Shown piece after piece: positions 8,511 through 17,033 of a stretch of 25,836 nucleotides of DNA (position 1 is the stretch's first letter; every line of letters begins with the position of its first letter). Location: contig DCBP01000013.1 of assembly GCA_002314055.1 (NCBI GenBank), forward strand, positions 1 through 25,836, in the 5' to 3' direction. This DNA comes from Prevotella sp. UBA1104. GTDB lineage: Bacteria > Bacteroidota > Bacteroidia > Bacteroidales > Bacteroidaceae. The position numbers and the translations under genes are program-made. The notes under the pieces were generated by a model, which worked only from the letters and a program-made list of their open reading frames with translations, searched no databases and was not told the DNA's origin.

Positions 8511-10174
8511 CTCAACACCTGGTCGCAATAATCCACCACGGCAGGGCGATGAGTGATAAAGATTATAGTATGCGAATGGTCGTGAAGCAGATTGTCGAGC
8601 AATGTTCTCTCTGTTTCCGGATCAAGCGCACTCGTAGCCTCATCAAAAATCATCACACTACCCTTGCGGAGCAAAGCCCTCGCAATGGCAATACGCTGTG
8701 CCTGTCCTTCGCTGAGTCCCCCTCCAGCCTCAGCACAATTAGTGTCAAGTCCGTCAGGAAGTTCCCTTACAAATCCGGCACATGCCTTATCCAAGGCATC
8801 AAACATCTCATCATCCGTTGCATCAAGACGTCCCATTCTGAGATTATCCCGTATCGTACCGCTTAGTAGTGTGTTCCCCTGAGGCACATAAACGATATTG
8901 CAGCGCATGAGAGGCGACATGCGGTAAGTTACCACATTATTATATATATATACGCCACCTGCCGTGGGATACATAAGAGCCAGGACAAGTCTAACGAGAG
9001 TAGTCTTTCCAGCCCCCGTCTCACCGAGGATAGCAGTGCAGGTATGAGGTTTGAAATCAAACGACAGATTGTTTATAACATTCTTGTCGGCATCATCATA
9101 AGCATAAGAAACATTATCCAGTCTGATACCGACCCCACCGCTGCCATTATCCATATAAACAGATTCCCCCTGTTCCTCAAGCGGGTTCTCCTCCAGTTCC
9201 ATGAGCCTCTCGGCAGCCGTAAACACCGATACGAAAGCCGGCACAAGCTTAGTAAGGTTCCGTGCCGGTCCCTGTATCTTCGACACGAGCTGCAGGAATG
9301 CCGTCATACCGCCGAACGTTAATGTTCCGGCAGACATGCGCAAGGCACTCCAAAGGAAAGCCACGAGATAGCCAAGGGCAAAGCCGAAGTTAAGGATAAG
9401 GTTGGAAACAACGGAAAACTTGGTCCGTCTGACCACATTATGCCTCAGTTCACTCTGCATGTTCTCCAGTCTGTCCACCATGGCACGGTCTTTTTCAAGA
9501 GTCTTTATGAGCATGCGGTGCTGTATCGTCTCCTGCAAGACACTCTGCACCTTACTGTCGCTGTTTCTCACCATACGGGAAAGTTTCCTCATGTGACCTA
9601 CATATACCTTGCTCGTCAGTATAAACAACGGCAACATGAACACGATAAGTGCGGCAAGCACCGGGTCCATAGAGAAGAGATAGCAGAACGAACCGAGAAA
9701 GAGAGCAACGACAGAGAGTGTGCTCGGTATCGTCTCCGTAAGGAAACTCACCACGTTATTTACATCAAATTCCAGTCTGTTGAGCACATCACCGCTATGC
9801 CGCTTTTCCTTTCCATGCCACTCGGAACGCAATATACGGTCGAGCATGCGCTGCTGCATACGGTTCTGCGCCTTTATCCCCAATATATTCCTTACCCACA
9901 CGGCAGCGATATTGATGGCAAAGCCACAGAGTATCAACAGCGCCATCAGACTTACAGCCATATATATAGAACCTTCAGCCACATGAGACGCCACATCGAT
10001 GGCATGCTTAACCGCCCATACTGAGGATAGACTGACGGCAACATCCAGCAACCCGAGCACGGCATTGATTACCGCCTGCCGCCTATTGCCGCGCCAGGCA
10101 CGCCACAACCACCCGACAATCTGTGATGCAGAGTATTTGCTTTCCGGTATGTTGAAGATATTTCTGATATTCAT
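8504..10174 (-). CDS. ABC exporter, fused membrane and ATPase domains
   Basis: A 556-residue half-transporter with an N-terminal six-helix ABC membrane domain (about 30-320) and a C-terminal ATPase: Walker A GETGAGKT (384-391), Q-loop in YVPQGNTLLSG, signature LSEGQ (487-491), Walker B MIFDEATSALD (508-518) and H-loop ITHRP. It probably works as a homodimer in the inner membrane and may export lipid, peptide or drug-like substrates; the substrate cannot be told from sequence. Its ATG shares one base with the nadK stop (TAATG), so it is co-translated with nadK. The stop is at the edge of a simple repeat, so the C-terminus may have been shortened or rewritten there. The lack of a C39 domain distinguishes it from the exporter at the left end. 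Confidence 0.92.
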   Translation of the reverse strand: MNIRNIFNIPESKYSASQIVGWLWRAWRGNRRQAVINAVLGLLDVAVSLSSVWAVKHAIDVASHVAEGSIYMAVSLMALLILCGFAINIAAVWVRNILGIKAQNRMQQRMLDRILRSEWHGKEKRHSGDVLNRLEFDVNNVVSFLTETIPSTLSVVALFLGSFCYLFSMDPVLAALIVFMLPLFILTSKVYVGHMRKLSRMVRNSDSKVQSVLQETIQHRMLIKTLEKDRAMVDRLENMQSELRHNVVRRTKFSVVSNLILNFGFALGYLVAFLWSALRMSAGTLTFGGMTAFLQLVSKIQGPARNLTKLVPAFVSVFTAAERLMELEENPLEEQGESVYMDNGSGGVGIRLDNVSYAYDDADKNVINNLSFDFKPHTCTAILGETGAGKTTLVRLVLALMYPTAGGVYIYNNVVTYRMSPLMRCNIVYVPQGNTLLSGTIRDNLRMGRLDATDDEMFDALDKACAGFVRELPDGLDTNCAEAGGGLSEGQAQRIAIARALLRKGSVMIFDEATSALDPETERTLLDNLLHDHSHTIIFITHRPAVVDYCDQVLRM

Positions 10175-11085
10175 TACTGTCTGTTATTCTTTCCGCCAAC
10201 CCTTGTATCTGCACCCCACATCATCTTCTGTCTGAGTGTAGAGAAATATGTCTTGCTCTTAGGCTTTACGATATGGGCATCGAAAGGCGAACGACTGATT
10301 GTCAATATCTGACTCTCGTCGTATTTCGACGACCTGCCGTCTGCCGCCACAAGGAAATTATGAGTACGACTCTCTACCTCAAGGGTTATGACAGCAGAAT
10401 CGGGAACGACAAGTGGTCTTGCCGTAAGACTATGCGGCGCAACTGGAGTAAGACACAGCACTCCGGTATGCGGCACCATAATCGGACCGCCATTCGAGAG
10501 AGAGTATGCTGTGGAGCCTGTCGGCGTACTGATGATAAGTCCGTCAGCATGATACGTAACGATATACTCGCCGTTGATACTCGTGCGTATTGTTATCATC
10601 GAAGCATTGTCGCGTTTCAGTACTGCCACTTCATTAAGGGCACGGTCGCTGACATCCTCACCATTGCCCAAAGTCGTCTCCACCTGCACCATGGCAAGGC
10701 AATCTACGGTATATTCCCCATAATAAAGACTGTCGAGTACTTCCTCGATATCGTCGACACCGACACCGGCAAGGAATCCGAGCCGCCCCATGTTCACCCC
10801 GATTATCGGTATACACCTGTCGCCAACACAATATGCCGAGCGAAGCAAGGTGCCGTCGCCTCCCATGGACACAACGAAATCCGCCTCGAAGTCATCTTCA
10901 TTGAAAGGAGTCACGCCATCGAGAGCCACACCACGTGTCTTCGAGAGGTAATCAAAGAATGCTCGCTCCATGCTTACCTCTGCACGCCTCTGTTCGAGAA
11001 GATGCAGCAGATGTTGTATTCCATTTGACCTGTCGGCCTGGTATATATTGCCGAAAATGGCGAATCTAAGTTTCCGCAACGACAT
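10174..11085 (-). CDS. nadK: NAD kinase
   Basis: Makes NADP from NAD and ATP. From ATG at 11085 the protein has 303 residues, the usual length. Visible motifs: VVSMGGDGTLLRSA (GGDG at 75-78), GVNMGRLGFLAGV, and the ADGLIISTPTGSTAYSLSNGGP nucleotide-binding segment's core TPTGSTAYSLS, followed by PHSLTARPLVVP. The frame stays open 66 codons further upstream, but that extension (rich in Cys, Lys and repeats) overlaps the promoter and repeat region and does not resemble the family, so MSLRKLRFAIFGN is chosen as the start. Divergent from pdxJ. Followed by the ABC exporter with a 1-bp stop/start overlap. Confidence 0.95.
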   Translation of the reverse strand: MSLRKLRFAIFGNIYQADRSNGIQHLLHLLEQRRAEVSMERAFFDYLSKTRGVALDGVTPFNEDDFEADFVVSMGGDGTLLRSAYCVGDRCIPIIGVNMGRLGFLAGVGVDDIEEVLDSLYYGEYTVDCLAMVQVETTLGNGEDVSDRALNEVAVLKRDNASMITIRTSINGEYIVTYHADGLIISTPTGSTAYSLSNGGPIMVPHTGVLCLTPVAPHSLTARPLVVPDSAVITLEVESRTHNFLVAADGRSSKYDESQILTISRSPFDAHIVKPKSKTYFSTLRQKMMWGADTRVGGKNNRQ

Positions 11086-11143
11086 ATTTAAGAGTTTTTT
11101 TTCTTTCTGAGCGCATTTTATTCTGCCATTACAAATGTTTTTG

Positions 11144-11151
11144 TAACTTTG
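11144..11151 (+). promoter_or_regulatory. Putative -7 element for pdxJ operon
   Basis: TAACTTTG in the context TTTTTGTAACTTTGCGC fits the Bacteroidetes TAnnTTTG element and is a common form. No good TTTG stands at the right distance upstream. If used, pdxJ would have a leader of about 200 nt that contains the direct repeat at 11183-11280. Confidence 0.4.
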
Positions 11152-11169
11152 CGCTTGTAAATGCGTCTG

Positions 11170-11177
11170 CAAATATA
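11170..11177 (-). promoter_or_regulatory. Putative -7 element for nadK
   Basis: On the minus strand TATATTTG followed by CAGACG matches TAnnTTTG. The start point would be about 75 nt before the chosen nadK ATG. The TTTG upstream box is not clear. It faces the plus-strand element at 11144-11151 only some 20 bp away. Confidence 0.4.
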
Positions 11178-11182
11178 CGGCT

Positions 11183-11280
11183 TTTTTGCATAAAATCCTC
11201 ATGCACGGAAGAATAAACAAGTTTTTCTTCTCTCGCCAGACAGGATTTTTGTATAAAACCCTCACGCACGACAATAAATA
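11183..11280 (+). repeat. Imperfect direct repeat in the nadK/pdxJ intergenic region
   Basis: TTTTTGCATAAAATCCTC plus ATGCACG (11183-11207) returns as TTTTTGTATAAAACCCTC plus ACGCACG (11246-11270), 22 of 25 identical with only transitions, each followed by an AATAAA-rich stretch. Copies are about 63 bp apart. The role is unknown; it lies in the likely pdxJ leader and upstream of the nadK promoter. Confidence 0.55.
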
Positions 11281-11355
11281 CAAACATAAAGAAGCCCTTG
11301 TCTGCCGGAAAAGAACGGAAGACGGGACATGGTGTTATTAACAAACTAATTTGAT

Positions 11356-12069
11356 ATGACAAAGTTAAGTGTAAACATCAACAAGGTTGCGACCTTGAGA
11401 AATTCAAGAGGCGGTAACAATCCAGATGTAGAGAAAGTGGCACAAGACTGCCAACTTTTCGGTGCTCAGGGAATAACAGTTCACCCACGTCCTGACGAAC
11501 GACATATCCGCTATCAGGATGTAAGGGAAATCAAACCGCTCATTACAACGGAATTCAACATCGAGGGAAACCCTATCGAGAAATATATAGAACTCGTACT
11601 TGAAGTGGTGCCTACACAGGTAACACTCGTACCTGACAGCGACGCTCAGCTCACGAGCAACCACGGATGGGACACTATAGAGAACAAGGGATTCCTGACG
11701 GATGTCGTGGGCAGATTTAAGGAAGCCGGCATTCGAACGAGCATCTTCGTTGACCCCTCTGCCGAAATGGTGAGAGGAGCCAAGGAATGTGGAGCCGACA
11801 GAGTGGAGCTCTACACCGAACCTTATGCTGCCAACTATGAACGTAACCGCGAGGAAGCTATCAAACCTTTCGTTGATGCTGCCGTGGCTGCAAGGGAGAT
11901 CGGACTGGGACTTAACGCCGGACACGACTTGAGCCTCGTTAATCTGGCTTATTACCACAAGATGATTCCATGGACCGACGAAGTGAGCATCGGTCATGCG
12001 CTTATTAGCGATGCATTGTATATCGGACTAAAGAATACTATCGAGAAATATCTCGACTGCTTGAAATAA
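11356..12069 (+). CDS. pdxJ: Pyridoxine 5'-phosphate synthase
   Basis: Condenses 1-deoxyxylulose 5-phosphate with 3-amino-2-oxopropyl phosphate in the DXP-dependent vitamin B6 pathway. The 237 residues match the family length. Recognisable blocks: KLSVNINKVATLRNSRGG, ITVHPRPDERHIRYQDV (active-site His region), the VTLVPD segment, ELYTEPYA and GLNAGHDLSLVNL, then SIGHALISDALYIGL at the end. It is the first gene of a rightward series with a DJ-1 protein, ispD and recG; ispD uses the same precursor family (DXP-derived), but the link may be coincidental. Divergent from nadK. Confidence 0.96.
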   Translation: MTKLSVNINKVATLRNSRGGNNPDVEKVAQDCQLFGAQGITVHPRPDERHIRYQDVREIKPLITTEFNIEGNPIEKYIELVLEVVPTQVTLVPDSDAQLTSNHGWDTIENKGFLTDVVGRFKEAGIRTSIFVDPSAEMVRGAKECGADRVELYTEPYAANYERNREEAIKPFVDAAVAAREIGLGLNAGHDLSLVNLAYYHKMIPWTDEVSIGHALISDALYIGLKNTIEKYLDCLK

Positions 12070-12088
12070 CCCTTAAAACTTTAATATT

Positions 12089-12655
12089 ATGGCAAAAGTT
12101 TATATGTTCCTTGCCAACGGGTCGGAGGAGATAGAATCTCTTATCCCTGTTGACATCTTCCGCCGCGGCGGAGTGGAGATAAAGACCGTGAGCATCAACG
12201 ATTCTGAATTTGTTGAAATGGCTCATGGAGTAACGATTAAGGCAGATCTGAAATTTGAAGGCAACGACTTCAGCGATGCAGATTTGCTGATGCTGCCCGG
12301 CGGACTGCCTGGTGCTACTAATCTGAACGACCACGAGGGGGTGCGCAAGGCTATACTTAATCAGTATGAAAGCGGAAAGCTCGTGGCAGCCATCTGTGCT
12401 GCACCACTGGTTTTCGGCTCTTTAGGTATCGTCAAGGGAAAACGCGCCACCTGTTATCCGGGATTCGAGAAATACCTCGAAGGAGCGGAATATACACACG
12501 AGCTATACACCGTTGACGGAAATGTCGTTACTGGTGAGGGACCGGCTGCTACCCTGCCCTATGCATACGCCCTGCTCGCTATGCTTACCGACGAAAAAAC
12601 GGCACACAACGTTGCTGAAGGAATGATGTATCTCCATCTGATGGACAAGAAATAG
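12089..12655 (+). CDS. DJ-1/PfpI family protein
   Basis: A 188-residue cytosolic protein of the DJ-1/ThiJ/YajL group. It has the conserved acidic residue region GSEEIE (Glu14/15), the LLMLPGGLPGATNL loop, and the nucleophile elbow AAICAAPLVFG with Cys103. Family members have been described as glyoxalase, deglycase or redox-protective proteins; which applies here cannot be read from the sequence. Starts 19 nt after pdxJ and ends 6 nt before ispD, so it is in the same transcription unit. Length normal, no damage. Confidence 0.92.
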   Translation: MAKVYMFLANGSEEIESLIPVDIFRRGGVEIKTVSINDSEFVEMAHGVTIKADLKFEGNDFSDADLLMLPGGLPGATNLNDHEGVRKAILNQYESGKLVAAICAAPLVFGSLGIVKGKRATCYPGFEKYLEGAEYTHELYTVDGNVVTGEGPAATLPYAYALLAMLTDEKTAHNVAEGMMYLHLMDKK

Positions 12656-12661
12656 AAAGCT

Positions 12662-13420
12662 ATGGAGTATACCGAATACGTAATTATCGTTGCCGGAGGA
12701 AAAGGAACACGAATGGGAACTGAAGTGCCAAAACAATTCCTTCCCATCGGTGGACTGCCGGTCTTGATGCGCACAATACGCTGTTTCAGAAGCTATAGCG
12801 ACAAGATGAAGATCATCCTCGTTTTGCCTAAACAGCAACAGGAATACTGGAAGGAACTTTGCGAGAAATACTCTTTCAATGAACCGCTGACGATTGCCGA
12901 CGGAGGGGAGACCCGTTTCCACTCGGTAAAGAACGGACTTGACTGTATTCCAGACAACGCTTGCGGAACAATTTGTGTGCACGATGGCGTTAGGCCGTTT
13001 GTATCTGGAGGAACTATCCACCGCACATGCAAGGAAGCGATGAAAAGCGGAGCTGCCGTTCCGGTTATTCCGGTAGTCGAGACTTTACGCCATCTATACA
13101 AGGTTGATGCTCCGGAATCTTTATACGACTTCGATGGCATTGCAGCATTGCAAATCAGTGGCGAACCGATGTCGGAGACTGTACAAAGAGACGAATACCG
13201 CATTGTGCAGACTCCACAGACTTTCAACGTCGATGTGCTTAAAAGGGCTTACCGACAGGAATACATGAAAGAGTTTACCGACGATGCTTCTGTCGTGGAA
13301 CACGACGGACACAGCGTGGCTCTTGTTGAGGGCAACGAGGAGAACATAAAAATCACAACTCCCTTCGACCTTGCTGTGGGCGAGGCTATTATTGCGCAAG
13401 ACCCGTCGTATAATTTATAA
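12662..13420 (+). CDS. ispD: 2-C-methyl-D-erythritol 4-phosphate cytidylyltransferase
   Basis: Third step of the MEP isoprenoid pathway: transfers CMP from CTP to methylerythritol phosphate. The CTP-binding signature VAGGKGTRMGTEVPKQFLPI is at residues 10-29. Later motifs are VHDGVRPFVSG, AVPVIPVVETLR, QTPQTF, TDDASVVE and the final NIKITTPFDLAVGE. With 252 residues it is slightly long (family about 230). Six nt after the DJ-1 stop and 11 nt before recG. The pathway matches that of Bacteroidales generally. Confidence 0.95.
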   Translation: MEYTEYVIIVAGGKGTRMGTEVPKQFLPIGGLPVLMRTIRCFRSYSDKMKIILVLPKQQQEYWKELCEKYSFNEPLTIADGGETRFHSVKNGLDCIPDNACGTICVHDGVRPFVSGGTIHRTCKEAMKSGAAVPVIPVVETLRHLYKVDAPESLYDFDGIAALQISGEPMSETVQRDEYRIVQTPQTFNVDVLKRAYRQEYMKEFTDDASVVEHDGHSVALVEGNEENIKITTPFDLAVGEAIIAQDPSYNL

Positions 13421-13431
13421 AAATAAGACAA

Positions 13432-15528
13432 GTGCTCGATATTCTTAACCAAGATATTCAATACATGCCGGGCGTCGGTCCGAAGAAAAAGGAAATACTC
13501 CAGAAGGAGTTGGGTATAGAGTCTATATCCGACCTTCTGGAATATTACCCATACAAATATGTTGACCGCACTCATATATACCGCATTGTAGACATGAGCG
13601 GCGAACTGCCGTTTATTCAGATTAAGGGAAGGATATTGAGCTTCGAGGAATTGTCAAGCGGGCGCAAGAAACGCCTCGTGGCACATTTCTCCGACGGCAC
13701 CGGAGTGGTAGATCTCGTATGGTTCTCCGGAATAAAATATGCCACCCAGCAATATAAGGAGAATATCGAATATATCGTTTTCGGCAAACCTTCCGTTTTC
13801 AACGGCAGGTATCAGTTCGCACACCCCGACATCGACAAGGCTGCCGACTTGCAACTGTCGCAGATGGGCATGCAGCCCTACTATTCCACAACGGAGAAGA
13901 TGAAGAAAGTAGGACTGACCTCTCGCTCAATAGAGAAAATCACAAAAAACATATTGGAACGGATGGATCAGCCCTTGGCTGAAACCTTGCCGCCATTTAT
14001 CGCAAAGCGACTAAGACTGGTATCGAGAGACACGGCAATGAGAAACATTCATTACCCGAAGAACAGCACTGACCTTGCCAACGCTCAACAGAGACTGAAA
14101 TTCGAGGAACTCTTCTACGTGCAACTGAATATCCTCAGATATGCCTCCGACCAAAAACGGAAATACCGCGGATACGTATTTCAACACATAGGCAAGGTAT
14201 TCAATGACTTCTATTCTAAACATCTGCCCTTCCCTCTGACTGAAGCCCAGAAACGGGTGATGAGGGAGATACGCCGCGACTTGGGCAGCGGCAAACAGAT
14301 GAACAGACTACTGCAAGGCGACGTGGGTAGCGGAAAGACCCTCGTGGCTCTTATGACTATGCTCATCGCTCTCGACAACAACTACCAAGCTTGCATCATG
14401 GCTCCTACTGAAATTCTTGCCGAACAACACCTTGCCACGATAAGGGAATTCCTCGGAGATATGGATGTGCGGGTAGAGATGCTGACGGGTATCGTAAAGG
14501 GGAAAAAACGCAAGGAGGTGCTTGCCGGACTTATCGACGGAAGTATTAATATCCTTGTCGGCACGCATGCCGTAATAGAGGATACGGTGCAGTTCTGCCG
14601 ACTCGGACTCGTCGTCGTTGACGAGCAACACCGTTTCGGTGTGGCACAACGCGCAAAACTGTGGAGCAAGAGCAAGAACCCGCCTCACGTGCTTGTAATG
14701 ACTGCCACTCCGATACCGCGAACACTTGCCATGACTATCTACGGCGACCTCGACGTCAGTATTATCGACCAACTGCCGCCGGGCAGAAAACCGGTGGTAA
14801 CACTCCACAAATATAATAACCAGACGACAAGCCTATATAACGGCATCCGACAGCAGATTCGCGAGGGCAGACAGGTCTATATCGTCTTTCCGCTTATAAA
14901 GGAAAGCGAAAAGCTCGACTTGCAGAACCTTGAAGAGGGATTCGAAAGCTTGAAGGAGATTTTCCCGGAATTCAAACTCAGTAAAGTTCACGGCAAGATG
15001 AAATCTGCCGAGAAAGAAGAAGAGATGCAAAAGTTTGTTAACGGAGAGACGCAGATTCTCGTCGCCACAACAGTTATCGAGGTTGGAGTAAACGTACCGA
15101 ACGCCTCGGTTATGGTAATACTCAATGCCGAGCGCTTCGGACTCTCTCAGCTACACCAGCTCAGAGGACGCGTTGGACGAGGAGCGAGCCAGTCGTATTG
15201 CATACTCGTAACGAAGCCACAGCTGACAAAGGAAACGAAGCGCCGCATCGATATAATGTGCGACACGAACGACGGTTTTCTTATCGCCGAGGCAGACCTG
15301 AAACTGCGTGGGCCAGGCGATTTAGAGGGTACACAACAGAGCGGAATGGCTTTCGACCTGAAGATTGCGGATATCGCTCGCGACGGACAAATCGTGCAGA
15401 TGGCACGCGACGAAGCGCAACACATTATCGACAACGACCCAAATTGCGACAAGGCAGAAAACAGTCTGCTTTGGCAACGTCTCGCAGCCCTGCGAAAGAC
15501 TAACATAAACTGGGGAGCAATATCATAA
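13432..15528 (+). CDS. recG: ATP-dependent DNA helicase RecG
   Basis: Remodels stalled replication forks and branched DNA. A 698-residue protein with an N-terminal wedge/OB domain (PGVGPKKKEILQKELGI; about 60-140), a helicase core with Walker A GDVGSGKT (296-303), motif Ia APTEILAEQH, DEQH box (397-400), motif III TATPIPRTLAMTIYGDLD, LPPGRKPV, and motif VI QLRGRVGRG. The start is taken as GTG (GTGCTCGAT), because it gives the usual N-terminus LDILNQDIQYMPGVGPKK and follows ispD by 11 nt; the next ATG would cut conserved sequence. Full length and intact. It is the last gene of the pdxJ series; a small 7-bp palindrome TGCTAATAATTAGCA (15566-15580) follows, too weak to call a terminator. Confidence 0.97.
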   Translation: MLDILNQDIQYMPGVGPKKKEILQKELGIESISDLLEYYPYKYVDRTHIYRIVDMSGELPFIQIKGRILSFEELSSGRKKRLVAHFSDGTGVVDLVWFSGIKYATQQYKENIEYIVFGKPSVFNGRYQFAHPDIDKAADLQLSQMGMQPYYSTTEKMKKVGLTSRSIEKITKNILERMDQPLAETLPPFIAKRLRLVSRDTAMRNIHYPKNSTDLANAQQRLKFEELFYVQLNILRYASDQKRKYRGYVFQHIGKVFNDFYSKHLPFPLTEAQKRVMREIRRDLGSGKQMNRLLQGDVGSGKTLVALMTMLIALDNNYQACIMAPTEILAEQHLATIREFLGDMDVRVEMLTGIVKGKKRKEVLAGLIDGSINILVGTHAVIEDTVQFCRLGLVVVDEQHRFGVAQRAKLWSKSKNPPHVLVMTATPIPRTLAMTIYGDLDVSIIDQLPPGRKPVVTLHKYNNQTTSLYNGIRQQIREGRQVYIVFPLIKESEKLDLQNLEEGFESLKEIFPEFKLSKVHGKMKSAEKEEEMQKFVNGETQILVATTVIEVGVNVPNASVMVILNAERFGLSQLHQLRGRVGRGASQSYCILVTKPQLTKETKRRIDIMCDTNDGFLIAEADLKLRGPGDLEGTQQSGMAFDLKIADIARDGQIVQMARDEAQHIIDNDPNCDKAENSLLWQRLAALRKTNINWGAIS

Positions 15529-15655
15529 AAACACATCATACAGCAACTCGAAGCATATCGGATTATGCTAATAATTAGCACATTACGACACACGCCAATA
15601 TGTTAAAGGCACACTAAAAACTGTTAAGTGACATACAACATTAAAATATTTTTAC

Positions 15656-15663
15656 TATCTTTG
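15656..15663 (+). promoter_or_regulatory. Putative -7 element of the M23 peptidase gene
   Basis: TATCTTTG followed by CAGCG is a good TAnnTTTG match in the 258-bp gap after recG. The upstream TTTG box is not convincing. The leader would be about 115 nt long. Nothing else was recognised in the gap. Confidence 0.5.
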
Positions 15664-15786
15664 CAGCGTATTTGTAATCATCATGACGAATATTGGTTTC
15701 TTAATATCCATCATAATGATTAACCTTAATCACACATAATGCACTTGCAACTCCTATTTGCGAGGCATTAAACTTAAAAATTAATT

Positions 15787-16716
15787 ATGCAATTAAGAAA
15801 GACAATTAAAACATTAGCAATAACTGCTGTCATGGCGCTTGCCACGATTCCTGCTACAGCACAAGACCTGCTGGCAAGACAGGCACCGGTAGACAAGAAG
15901 CTAAAGGCAGTAGACACCCTGGCACTGAGAAATATCGTACAAAGAGAACATAACGAGGCTCCATCGGCACAACTGTACAAGGAATGGAACAACCGCTATG
16001 CTCACCGCGCTACAGAATTGCCAGACTCTTTCAACATCAATCTAAGACACTTCTGCATGCCGACAACAAGTCGCATCATCACATCAAACTTCGGCAGCCG
16101 CTGGGGAAGAATGCACAAAGGACTTGACATAAAGGTTTATATCGGCGACACTATCCGCGCCGCTTTCGACGGAAAAGTAAGAATCGTAAGATATGAATCG
16201 GGTGGATACGGCAACTACGTTGTTATACGACACCATAACGGTTTGGAGACTATTTACGGACACATGTCGAAACAGCTTGTCGACGAAGACCAGATTGTAC
16301 GTGCCGGAGACCCTATAGGACTGGGCGGCAACACCGGACGAAGCACCGGTTCTCACCTCCATTTCGAAACCCGCCTCTGCGGAGTGGCACTGAACCCGGC
16401 TCTGATGTTCGACTTCAAGAATCAGGACGTTACCGGCGACAACTATCTCTTCCGCCGCAGCACATACGACCGCGAGTCGCTCGCTGCAACTCGTAACCGC
16501 GGAAAGAATGACGACCTTGCTATGGGTAACGACAACGACACGAAGGTTGGAAACAATATCGAAGGTGGCGACGTGCGCTACCACAAAGTGGCAAAGGGCG
16601 AAACTCTATTCAGTATCGCACGCAAACGTGGCACCACTGTAGAGCAAATCTGCAAGCTTAACCATTTGAGCAAGAACCAGCGCGTAAAGCCTGGACAAAT
16701 CCTAAGATACTCTTAA
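15787..16716 (+). CDS. Secreted M23 family metallopeptidase with C-terminal LysM
   Basis: A 309-residue exported cell wall enzyme or division/shape factor. Signal peptide: residues 1-26 ending ATAQ. The M23 (lysostaphin-like) zinc site is complete: His110 and Asp114 in HKGLDIK, and HLHFE with His190/His192; the typical GNYVVIRHHNGLETIYGHMS, GDPIGLGGNTGRSTGSHLHFE core parts are present. A LysM domain for peptidoglycan binding is at 263-308 (HKVAKGETLFSIARKRG, KPGQILRYS). A low-complexity Asp/Asn-rich linker (about 239-260) joins the two. The order peptidase then LysM is seen in Bacteroidetes homologues of NlpD/MepM type. Since all zinc ligands are there it is probably an active endopeptidase. 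Confidence 0.94.
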   Translation: MQLRKTIKTLAITAVMALATIPATAQDLLARQAPVDKKLKAVDTLALRNIVQREHNEAPSAQLYKEWNNRYAHRATELPDSFNINLRHFCMPTTSRIITSNFGSRWGRMHKGLDIKVYIGDTIRAAFDGKVRIVRYESGGYGNYVVIRHHNGLETIYGHMSKQLVDEDQIVRAGDPIGLGGNTGRSTGSHLHFETRLCGVALNPALMFDFKNQDVTGDNYLFRRSTYDRESLAATRNRGKNDDLAMGNDNDTKVGNNIEGGDVRYHKVAKGETLFSIARKRGTTVEQICKLNHLSKNQRVKPGQILRYS

Positions 16717-16751
16717 GCAATAGCTATAGTCTCCCGACATAGGGAAGATCG

Positions 16752-16792
16752 AGTAGGAGGTAAATACTAACAGTAGTTTTTTACCTCCTACT
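16752..16792 (+). terminator. Hairpin terminator after the M23 peptidase gene
   Basis: Perfect 13-bp arms AGTAGGAGGTAAA (16752-16764) and TTTACCTCCTACT (16780-16792) with a 15-nt loop holding a small TACT/AGTA stem. It lies 35 bp after the stop codon. The following bases are TTCGTATCTA rather than a plain T tract, the same as after the hairpin at 24093-24133. Confidence 0.75.
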
Positions 16793-16937
16793 TTCGTATC
16801 TACAAGCATCTACGATAACATTATTGATTTGAGCACATTTAACTACATACAAATTGTTGGCTAAACAACCATTTTTACCCATAATGGACAAAAGAAGATT
16901 ACCCTTATAAATATTTTTTTATATATTCCTTGCAAGA

Positions 16938-17019
16938 AATCTTAAAAAGGTGTACTTTCGCGTTATAATAAATCTCAAAAAGGTGTATAATATAACAGAT
17001 TAAATATCTCAAAAAGGTG
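16938..17019 (+). repeat. Three direct repeats ATCTCAAAAAGGTG before the AAA_14 gene
   Basis: Copies: AATCTTAAAAAGGTGTA (16938), AATCTCAAAAAGGTGTA (16971) and ATCTCAAAAAGGTGCA (17006), spaced 33 and 34 bp. The last copy supplies AAGGTG about 14 nt before the ATG at 17034 and may act as the ribosome binding site. The first copy runs into TACTTTCGCG, a possible weak -7 element. The rest of this 317-bp gap holds only the M23 terminator and AT-rich sequence. Confidence 0.7.
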
Positions 17020-17033
17020 CAAGAGACATCACT

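Noticed and set aside
9440..10024. 194-codon frame antisense to the ABC exporter
   Set aside because: Shadow frame with low-complexity His/Arg-rich translation; the ABC exporter on the other strand is certain.
11086..11283. 66-residue N-terminal extension of NAD kinase
   Set aside because: It overlaps a -7 element and direct repeats, looks unlike NAD kinase, and the start at 11085 gives the normal length.
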